Below, in pieces: positions 1 to 7,400 of a DNA stretch of 7,710 nucleotides. Below the pieces are notes generated by a model. The model was not told where the DNA came from and ran no database searches. It worked only from the letters and a program-made list of their open reading frames with translations. A program made the position numbers and the translations under genes. This DNA comes from CAYRVX01 sp964642165. Lineage in GTDB: Bacteria > Planctomycetota > Phycisphaerae > SM23-33. Each line of letters starts with the position of its first letter. The first letter of the stretch is position 1. The stretch covers positions 1 through 7,710 of the forward strand of contig CAZXOC010000326.1 in the NCBI GenBank assembly GCA_964642165.1. Reading direction: 5' to 3'.

Positions 1-1121
1 CGGGCGGAGGCCATGAGCGACTCGGGCATGAGGCGGGGCCCGGCCTGGCCGGCACGCGTGCCGGAGATGACGGGGCCGAGGGCCATCTTGCACTTCTCGC
101 CGATGAAGAACGTCCCGTTGCTGCCGACGTGCCGGCGTGTCTTGGGCAGCTCGGGGGGGCGCGGAGGCCTGCGGCCGCCGTCGAACCACGTGACGGTGAC
201 GGGGGGCATCTCGCCGCGGGCGGGAAAGCGGTAGCGGACGGTGGCGGCCTTGGGCCAGGTCTCGCCGTTCGTGCCGGTGGAGCTTGCCTCGACGGTGAAC
301 GTGTCGGCCTGGTCGAGCTTGAGTGCCCAGAAGGGCGCGTCGAGGATGTGGCAGCCCATGGCGCCGAGGGCGCCGGTGCCGAAGTCGACCCAGCCGCGCC
401 AGTCGCAGGGGTGGTAGGCGGGGTGGTACGGCCGCTTGGGCGCCGGGCCGAGCCACAGGTCCCAGCGGAGCTTGGGGGGCGTCGGCGGGGTGTCCTTGGG
501 TCGGGCCATGCCCTGCGCCCAGCGGGGGCGGTTGGTCCAGCAGTGGACCTCGCGGACGGCCCCGAGCGTGCCGCTCCAGACGTACTCGCAGGCCTTTCGG
601 ATGTCGGGCCCGGAGTGTCGTTCGTTGCCCATCTGGGTGACGACGCCGGCCTCGCGGGCGAGCTTGGTGAGCTGCCTGGCCTCCCACACGTCGTGGGCGA
701 GCGGCGCCTGGGTGTAGACGTGCTTTCCGCGGCGGATGGCCTCGGCGGTGATGACGGCGTGGGTGTGGTCGGGCGTGGCGACGATGACCGCGTCGATGCC
801 GCGGTGCTTGTCGAGCATGCGGCGGTAGTCTTCGTACTTCGCGGCCTTGGGAAAGCGCTTGAAGCCCTCGGCGGCGAGGGTCCAGTCGACGTCGCAGACG
901 GCGACGACGTCCTCGCCGCAGTTGCGGAGGTTCTCGCAGCCCATCACGCCGAGGCCCACGCCGGCGACGTGGAGCTTCTCGCTGGGGGCTCGGCGCCGCT
1001 TGCCGCCCAGGACGTGGCTCGGCACGATGGTGAAGGCCGCCGCGGCCGCCGCGCCGCCGAGGAACCGCCGTCTCGACAGGGACCCGTTGGGCGCCGGGCC
1101 TGCGTGCTTGTGGTCGTGCAT
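1..1121 (-). CDS. Tat-exported Gfo/Idh/MocA-family oxidoreductase (C-terminus cut by window edge), active-site residues replaced
   Basis: 373 codons are visible and the frame is still open at the window edge, so the 3' end is missing. The start is chosen because AGGAG lies 8 bases upstream and the N-terminus is a twin-arginine signal: SRRRFL at residues 16-21, then an Ala-rich hydrophobic stretch to about residue 35. A Rossmann fold follows, with GLGVMG (56-61) as the dinucleotide-binding loop, CDVDW (76-80) and ATPDHTHA (115-122). Residues 163-170 (TQMGNERH) and 241-268 (WRGWVDFGTGALG then MGCHILD) are typical of the Gfo/Idh/MocA subfamily abundant in planctomycetes. Family members usually oxidise or reduce sugars or inositols with tightly held NAD(P). 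Here the EKP/QKP motif reads QAP (138-140) and the D-x-x-x-H motif reads A254-x-x-x-H258, so two of the three usual catalytic residues are lost. It is probably the third gene of the unit, 40 bases after the second. Family assignment is firm; substrate and activity are unknown. Confidence 0.93.
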   Translation of the reverse strand, partial: MHDHKHAGPAPNGSLSRRRFLGGAAAAAAFTIVPSHVLGGKRRRAPSEKLHVAGVGLGVMGCENLRNCGEDVVAVCDVDWTLAAEGFKRFPKAAKYEDYRRMLDKHRGIDAVIVATPDHTHAVITAEAIRRGKHVYTQAPLAHDVWEARQLTKLAREAGVVTQMGNERHSGPDIRKACEYVWSGTLGAVREVHCWTNRPRWAQGMARPKDTPPTPPKLRWDLWLGPAPKRPYHPAYHPCDWRGWVDFGTGALGAMGCHILDAPFWALKLDQADTFTVEASSTGTNGETWPKAATVRYRFPARGEMPPVTVTWFDGGRRPPRPPELPKTRRHVGSNGTFFIGEKCKMALGPVISGTRAGQAGPRLMPESLMASA

Positions 1122-1129
1122 CGGGCTGT

Positions 1130-1134
1130 CTCCT
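1130..1134 (-). promoter_or_regulatory. Ribosome binding site of the oxidoreductase gene
   Basis: AGGAG (within GAGAGGAGA on the minus strand) sits 8 bases before the ATG at 1121. It is the strongest Shine-Dalgarno match in the window and fixes the start that includes the Tat signal. The 40-base gap between the preceding stop and this ATG also contains an 8-base palindrome CCGGCCGG, but no T-run that would make it a terminator. Confidence 0.75.
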
Positions 1135-1161
1135 CTCGGGAAGGTTCGCCGGCCGGACGGG

Positions 1162-4100
1162 CTACTCCATGCACAGGAGGTGGCCGTCCTGGGTCGCGAT
1201 GTACAGCCGGCCGTGGGCCGCGATCATGCCGTCGAAGGCGGGTGGGCGGCGGAGCTTGTGCTCGGCGAGCTTGCTGCCGTCGGAAGTCGAGACGACCCGC
1301 AGACGGGCGCCCGCTCGGCCCTCGAAGGCGGCGAGGGGGTCCTCTGGGTCCACCACGTCGGGCGTGCCCGCGGCGAACAGCCGGTCGCCGGCCAGCACCA
1401 TGGCGCGGATGCGAAGGGGGATCATCTCCTGCCACTTCGCCGGCCGGGCGCGGACGTAGCCGGTGCCCTTCTCGACGCCGCGTCCGCCCCTGCGGTGCCT
1501 GTCGGTGAGCGTCTCCTTCGGCAGCCAGTTGATGGCGACGGACTTCTTGCCTCTCTCGTCGAGCGTCGGCTCGTTGTCGTTGTCGTCGGCGAAGAGCAGG
1601 TAGCCGTGCTCGGCCGGAATGAAGAGGGGGCTCCACATGTGGCGGCGGTAGAAGTACTTGACGGCGTAGGTGGTGCTGTCGTCGAAGACGACGAGCTGGC
1701 CGGCCTTCGGGGATTGCTGGGAGAAGTAGAAGCCGGGCCACCGCCGGCTGTACATCCAGTAGAGGCGGTCGAAGCCGGTGTCGTCCAGGAAGCCGCCCGT
1801 GGCGACGAGGTGGTCGGCGCCCATGTCCAGCTCGCCGAGGTCGCTTTCGCGCTTCGTGGGGAGGCGGTGGAGCTCGGCGTCGAACTTGATCCGCCGCATG
1901 TACAGGTCTTTGCCGTCACTGACGATCAGGTCCGGCAGCGCGCCTTCCATGGCGAAGGGCCGGCCGACGTCCTTCGTGACGTCCGGCCAGGGACCTTCGA
2001 GATGGTGATGGTGGCGCGCCCTGCCGGTCTTCGCATCGAGGCCGTAGACGAGGATCCCGCCGTCGAGGAAAGACGACCGCCCGGCGGCGAAGTAGACCAC
2101 GCCGTCCTGGACCAGCACGCTGCCCTGGACGGGCCAGAGGGACTCCACTTGCTCGAAGGACACGAGCCGGCGCTCGGCCGGTGCCGCGCGGAAACGCCAC
2201 ACCAGCGCCCCGTCGGCCGCACGGAGGCAGTAGACCGACCCGTCCCGGCAGCCGAACAGCACGCTGCCCTCATGCACCGTCGGCGCCGAGTCGATGCGCC
2301 CGCCCGCGGTGAAGCTCCAGACGTCCCGTCCGTTCGTCGCGTTCAGGCAGCGGATGCGGTGGGCGTCCTTCTCGGCCACCCAGAGGCGCTCGCCGACGAC
2401 CACCGGCTGCGATCCCCGGCAGGTCAGCTTGACCTCCCACGTCTTGCTCAGCTCGGAGGGCACGGCCGTCCGCGTCGAGCCGCTTCGCTGGGCGTCGCGC
2501 CGGTACATGGGCCAGTCGTCGGCCGGCGACTCGTGCTTGTCGGGAACCTGGCCATAGGCGCTGCCGCGCTCGAGGTGGGCGTCCGTGGCGGGCTTGAGCG
2601 GCTCGGCCGGCCTGGCCGACATCGCGAGGAAGCCGCTCACCAGCACGCCCGGGTAGCAGAAGCACGGGCTGGGGGGCACGTAGAGCAGCCCGTTGGCCGG
2701 CGTGAGCCCGGTGAAGCACGGGGCGCGGAGCCAGTCGTGGCGCATGTGGTTGTCGCCCTCGATGTCGACGAACTCCGCCCCGCGTTTGGGCAGGATCAGG
2801 TAGCGCACCGTCGCCTTGCTGCGGTGGCAGCGGTAATGGTGGCCGGGGGAGATCAGCTTGCCCACGGAGACGGTTTTGCGGACCTCGCCGGTGCGGAGGT
2901 CGCGCCCCTGGAAGGACCCGCACCATACGAGCCCGTTCGTAACGAAGAGGTCGGTCGGCTGCGTGCACGCGCCCGCCCAGGCTCGCTTGCCGGCTTGCCG
3001 CCAGAGGACCTTGCCGTCGTCCAGCGAGAACGCCGTCAGGTAGAGACGGCCCCGTGTCCTGGGCTTCCTCCTGCTCTTCTTGCCGGTCTTGGCTGCCTTC
3101 CTGGGCGCCTTCACGGGCGCCTCGCCCTTGGCCGCGGGCGGAGCCGCCTGCCCGTTGCCGTGGAAGAGCACCACGCCGTCGCTGATGACCAGCGTGCTGG
3201 CCCCGCCGACGGTCGAGCCGGTCTTGTTGGGGGCCCGCCATGCCTCGTTGCCGGTCCTCGCGTCGAGGCAGACGAGCTCCTCCAGGTTGTGGTAGACGAC
3301 GCGCCCGCCCCGGGCGGACAGGGCGTACGGCACGACGCGGACGTCGGGTTTTCGCCATAGCGCCTTGCCCGTCTTGACGTCGACGGCCGCAAGCGTGTCG
3401 TCGAGGGTGTCCTTCGCGATGCGGGCGGTCGCCGCCACCGAGCGCTTCTTCGTGGCCTTCACGATCAGGATGCCGTCGGAGAGGATCATCTCGTCGGTGC
3501 CCTTCGTGCCTTCCAGGGCCTCGGTGAGGACCTCTCCCGTCGCCGCGTCCAGGACCGACACGGGCGAGTCGAGGAAGCGGAGCGTGACGTAGACGCGGTC
3601 GCCTTCCGCGACCACCCGCCGGGGGATCGTGTGATGGATGTTCCAGCGGTTGCCGGTGCCCGTGCCGAACTTGGCCTGCCACTGCCGCATGGGCACCTTC
3701 CAGAGCAGGACGCCGCTGGCCGCGTCCCGCGCGACGAGGCGGCAGCGCTGCGGCAGCTTGCGGTACACGCCGCTGGGGCCCTCGTCGAAGATCGTGAACA
3801 CGCGCCCGCCCGCGACGACCACGGCCTGGACGCTGCTGGGGAACTCGTGGCTGCGGCACGATCGCGGCCCGGCCACCCAGCGCAGGCGCTTCGGCGGGCC
3901 GATGCGCCTGTCGTTCGCCACCGCGTTGCCGCCGGCGTCGTGCAGGAAATGCGACCACTCGTCGGCCTCGGCGGGCCTCGGCTTGACGGTCTTGCGCCAC
4001 GAGCCGCCCTGCCGAACGTACGCCACTCCGTTCGGCGCCAGCACGCGGCGAACCTCGTCCATCGGGACCCCGCCGAGATCGCTGGCCACCAGCAGGTTCA

Positions 4101-4440
4101 CCACCTCGCGGACGTACGGCAGCCGCCTGCCGTGGAGGCGATCCACGCAGGTCCTCCCGTAGCCCCCCAGCGACTGGACGTGCTGCCTTGCCCGGCGAAC
4201 GTTGTCCGCATCGCCGTCCAGACCGTGGACCACGTAGCGCTCGTTCCCGCCAAGTGCGGCCGTCAGCTTGCCGTCACCGCAGCCGAGGTGCACCACCAGC
4301 CCGCCGCGGATGCCCGTCGCCTCCAGGATCTGCCGAGCCGTCGCCCGATGGTCCTCCGCGGCCCGCGCCACGCCATGGACGGCCAGAAGCACCAGTCCCG
4401 CCGCGCACAGCCACCCAATCCGTCTGCTTGATCGATCCAT
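1162..4440 (-). CDS. Exported methyltransferase-like / PQQ-like beta-propeller protein, downstream paralogue
   Basis: 1092 residues. A Sec signal peptide (basic MDRSSRR, hydrophobic core about 10-23, likely cleavage after ARA near 27) predicts export. Residues 45-145 resemble a class I SAM methyltransferase: HLGCGDG (51-57) as motif I with His where Asp/Glu is usual, HGLDGDADN (72-80) as the acidic loop, and RRVLAPNGVAYV (131-142) as the late strand. From about 160 a PQQ-like propeller follows, with blade signatures such as ARDAASGVLLW (237-247), AVDVKTGKALW (352-362), CLDARTGNEAW (391-401) and FSLDDGKVLW (471-480). A Cys/His block (534-595) precedes a second propeller segment opened by WPMYRRD (643-649). 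The region from about 880, including YSRRWPGFYF and LVVFDD, is shared with the paralogue. It is 21 bases downstream of that paralogue and lacks its three short inserts, but has a Lys/Arg-rich loop at 432-464. The ligand is unknown and true PQQ binding is not shown. It could be called BamB-like, but it is far larger than BamB and not a clear orthologue. Confidence 0.92.
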   Translation of the reverse strand: MDRSSRRIGWLCAAGLVLLAVHGVARAAEDHRATARQILEATGIRGGLVVHLGCGDGKLTAALGGNERYVVHGLDGDADNVRRARQHVQSLGGYGRTCVDRLHGRRLPYVREVVNLLVASDLGGVPMDEVRRVLAPNGVAYVRQGGSWRKTVKPRPAEADEWSHFLHDAGGNAVANDRRIGPPKRLRWVAGPRSCRSHEFPSSVQAVVVAGGRVFTIFDEGPSGVYRKLPQRCRLVARDAASGVLLWKVPMRQWQAKFGTGTGNRWNIHHTIPRRVVAEGDRVYVTLRFLDSPVSVLDAATGEVLTEALEGTKGTDEMILSDGILIVKATKKRSVAATARIAKDTLDDTLAAVDVKTGKALWRKPDVRVVPYALSARGGRVVYHNLEELVCLDARTGNEAWRAPNKTGSTVGGASTLVISDGVVLFHGNGQAAPPAAKGEAPVKAPRKAAKTGKKSRRKPRTRGRLYLTAFSLDDGKVLWRQAGKRAWAGACTQPTDLFVTNGLVWCGSFQGRDLRTGEVRKTVSVGKLISPGHHYRCHRSKATVRYLILPKRGAEFVDIEGDNHMRHDWLRAPCFTGLTPANGLLYVPPSPCFCYPGVLVSGFLAMSARPAEPLKPATDAHLERGSAYGQVPDKHESPADDWPMYRRDAQRSGSTRTAVPSELSKTWEVKLTCRGSQPVVVGERLWVAEKDAHRIRCLNATNGRDVWSFTAGGRIDSAPTVHEGSVLFGCRDGSVYCLRAADGALVWRFRAAPAERRLVSFEQVESLWPVQGSVLVQDGVVYFAAGRSSFLDGGILVYGLDAKTGRARHHHHLEGPWPDVTKDVGRPFAMEGALPDLIVSDGKDLYMRRIKFDAELHRLPTKRESDLGELDMGADHLVATGGFLDDTGFDRLYWMYSRRWPGFYFSQQSPKAGQLVVFDDSTTYAVKYFYRRHMWSPLFIPAEHGYLLFADDNDNEPTLDERGKKSVAINWLPKETLTDRHRRGGRGVEKGTGYVRARPAKWQEMIPLRIRAMVLAGDRLFAAGTPDVVDPEDPLAAFEGRAGARLRVVSTSDGSKLAEHKLRRPPAFDGMIAAHGRLYIATQDGHLLCME
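3049..3147 (-). other. Lys/Arg/Ala/Pro-rich low-complexity loop inside the downstream propeller protein
   Basis: Residues 432-464 lie between two propeller strands (LFHGNGQ before, RLYLTAFSLDDGK after). They contain 7 Lys and 5 Arg in 33 residues, with the rest mostly Ala, Pro and Gly. The upstream paralogue runs straight from one strand to the next here. The segment is probably a disordered surface loop. A function such as binding an anionic surface is only a guess. Confidence 0.7.
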
Positions 4441-4461
4441 TGCTCTCGATTCGCCTCGCTG
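4441..4461 (-). promoter_or_regulatory. Short intergenic gap with weak ribosome binding site, probable translational coupling
   Basis: Only 21 bases separate the TAG of the upstream paralogue from the ATG of the downstream one. The best Shine-Dalgarno-like runs are GAGG, 13 bases from the ATG, and GAGA, 3 bases from it; neither is well placed. Re-initiation by ribosomes finishing the upstream gene is a reasonable inference. No promoter or terminator is visible. Confidence 0.45.
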
Positions 4462-7400
4462 CTATTGGCCTGTCATGCAGACGATCCGACCGCCGGTCGT
4501 CGCCAGGTACAAGCGACCCTCGGCCGCGATCATGCCGTCGAAGACGGGAACGCTGTCCAACTTGTACTCGGTGAGTTTCTTTCCGTCGGCCGCCGAGACG
4601 ACCCACAGCCGCGAGCCCATGCGCCCCTCGAACGCCGCCATCGGGTCCTCGACCGGCACGACGTCCGGCAGGCCGGCCACGAACAGGTGCTCGCCGGCCT
4701 GGACCGTCTTCGATCCGGAGCCCTCGGGCCGAGGCGAGCCCGCCGAAGGCGACAGCACCATCGCCTGGACGCGAACCGGGATCCGGAGCGTCCACTTGGG
4801 CAACTGCGACCGGAAGTAGCCGAGGCCCTTCTCCCGCCCGATCTCGGTGGGGGGCAGGACGGGCTCGTTGGAGTTGCGGTCGGCGAACAACTCGTAGCCG
4901 TCCGTGCCGGGCGCGAACTCGGGGCTGTGGCCGCGACGCTGGGAGAACACGTGCAGGCCGTAGGTCATCGTGTCGTCGAACACGAGGATCTGCCCGGATT
5001 TCGGGCCCTTGTAGGAGAAGTAGTAGCCCGGCCAGCGCCGGCTGTACGTCCAGTAGGTACGGTTGAACCACGTCTTGTCGAGGAAGCCGTCCTGGCACAT
5101 CAGGTGCAGGCCGACTTCCCGGTCGCCCAGCTTCGTGATCCGCGGCGCGGGCTTCGAGGTCAGGTCGGAGGCGAAACGCATCTGGAGCATGTACAGATCC
5201 GCCCCGTCGCTGACGAGGATGTCCGAGCGGCAGCCCTCGATGTCGAACGGCCGCCCCGCGTCCTTGGTCACGTCGGGGCGCCCGCTCCAGACGTGGCTCT
5301 TGTGGACGACCTCGCCGGTCTCCGGCCGGAGGGCGTAGAGCCGGATGCCCCCGTCCACGTAGGACGATCGCCCGGCCGTGACGTAGGCGAGCGCTCGCCC
5401 CGAGCCCGTCGAAGGGTCGTCGTGGACCATCACGCTGCCGTGGACGGGCCAGGCGGACTCGACCTGCCCGAAGGCGACGATCCGCCGCTCGGCCGGCGCG
5501 GCGTGGAACCGCCAGACGAGCTCGCCGTCGGCGGCGCGGAGGCAGTAGACCCACCCGTCGGCCGAGCCGAACAGGACCAGCCGCTTGTGGAAGGTCGGCG
5601 CCGAATCGACCCGCCCGCCGGCGGCGTAGCGCCACAGGGGCTTGCCGCTGCGGGCGTCGAGGCAGTGGACGGTGTGGGCGTCGGTGTCGGCGATGCAGAG
5701 CCGCCCGTCGGCGACCACCGGCGGCGTGAGGGCCCCGCCCAGCTCGACCTGCCATCGGCGCTTCAGGCCCGCGGGCAGCGCGCACCCGGCCCGGCCGCTG
5801 CGCCGCGGGTCGTGACGGTACATGGGCCAAGGGCTGTTGCCGGTCCACGGTTTCCGGTCTCCGATTCGGCCGTAGGCCCGCCCGCGCTCCAGGCGAGCCG
5901 CGGGCGAGCGCTTCGGCTCGGGGCGGTCCTGGAGTCCGGCGGCCAGGGCGTTGAAGCCGCTCACCAGCACGCCCGGGTAGCAGAAGCACGGGCTGGGCGG
6001 CACGTACAGCAGGCCGTTCGCCGGCACCACGCCGTGACGGCACGGCGCGCGAAGCCAGTTGTGGCGCATGTGGTTGTCGCCCCGCAGGTCCACGAACTCC
6101 ACGCCGCGCTTGTGCAGCAGCAGGTAGCGGTCCGTCGCCTTGGGGGGGTAGCAGCGGTAGTGGTGGCCGGGGGTGATCAGCCGGGCGACCTCCACCGTCC
6201 GCTTCACCTCGCCGCTGACGGGGTCGTAGCCGGACCTTCTGAACTCCTGGGGCGTCCAGAGGAAGCTCCGCCCGTACCCGCCGGCGAGCGCGCGCCAGAC
6301 CAGCCCGTCGGCCACGAAGAAGTTGGGCGGCCGCCCGCCGACCCGCGGGCCCTTCCACAACGCCCGGCCCGTGTCGGGGGCGAGGGCCTGCAGGCCCGCC
6401 GACGCGGTGAAGAGCACCGCCCCCGGCTGCATGATCAGCATGCCGCCTCGGCCGCTCTTGCTCGCCGCGCGCCATCGCTCCTTGCCGTCGTCGAGGCCCC
6501 GGCAGACGACCTCGCGCCCGTTGTGGTAGCAAACCCGCCCGTCCCTGGCGGCGAGCGTGTCGGCCAGGAGGCCGCGCGCCTTGTGCGTCCAGCGGACCTC
6601 GCCGGTGTCCGGGTGGACGGCGACGACGGACGACCCCGTCCCCCTGCGGACGCTCACCACGACCGCGCCGGGCGTGGCGACGATCTCGGCGGCGTCTCTG
6701 GCGCCGCTGCAGGTCTTGAGCGTCTTGCCCGTGGCGGCGTCGAGGATCATCAGCGCGTGGCGCCGGCCGGGAGCGACGTACAGCTTGTCGCCCATCGCAA
6801 CCAGCGACCGGGTCGAGATGTGCCCGGGCAGCGGGCGCTTCCACAGCAGCACGCCGCTGAAGGCGTCCCGCGCGACCAGGCGCCACAGGGCGGGCACGCC
6901 GCGAGGCTGGCCGACGATCCCCTCGTCGACGACGTAGCACATCCGCCCCTTGGCCGTCACCATGGAGGCGATGCTGGAGGTGAACTCGTGGCTGCGGCAC
7001 CACATGGGCGCGGCCTTCCACTGGAGGTGGCGGGGCGGGCCCACGCGGGTGTCCCTGGCCACCGCGTTGTTGTCCGACCCGTGGAAGAAGTGGGTCCATT
7101 CGTCGATGTCGCCCGGCCAGGGCTTGACCGTCCTGGTCCATTCGCCGTTGCGTCGGATGCAGGCAACGCCGCGCGGCGCCAGCACGCGGAGGACCTCGGC
7201 CATGGGGACGTCATCCGGATTCCCGCAGACCACCAGGTTCACCAGGTTGTCGGTGTACGGCAGGCGGCCGGCGTCGAAACGGTCGACGGACACCGGGCCG
7301 TACAGGCCGAGCGATTGGATGTGCTCGCGGGCCTTGGCGACGTTGGCCGGGCTCCGGTCCAGGCCGTGAACGAGATACCGGTCGTTCGCCCGCAGCGCGG

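Noticed and set aside
1122..1161. CCGGCCGG palindrome between the downstream propeller gene and the oxidoreductase as a terminator
   Set aside because: The stem is short and no T-run follows on the transcribed strand; spacing and strand favour read-through.
1225..1340. CGAAGG matches in the downstream gene as further repeat copies
   Set aside because: They encode native FDG and FEG residues present in both paralogues and lack the rest of the element.
129..1508. 459-codon plus-strand open frame
   Set aside because: It lies opposite the Gfo/Idh/MocA gene, whose Tat signal, Rossmann loop and family motifs are clear.
847..3360. 837-codon plus-strand open frame opposite the downstream propeller gene and the oxidoreductase start
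   Set aside because: It has the same low-complexity composition and spans the boundary of two well-supported minus-strand genes.
4274..7141. 955-codon minus-strand open frame overlapping both propeller genes
   Set aside because: It is out of frame with the recognisable domains, consists of Arg/Ala/Gly/Pro runs and crosses the intergenic gap; it is a frame shadow.
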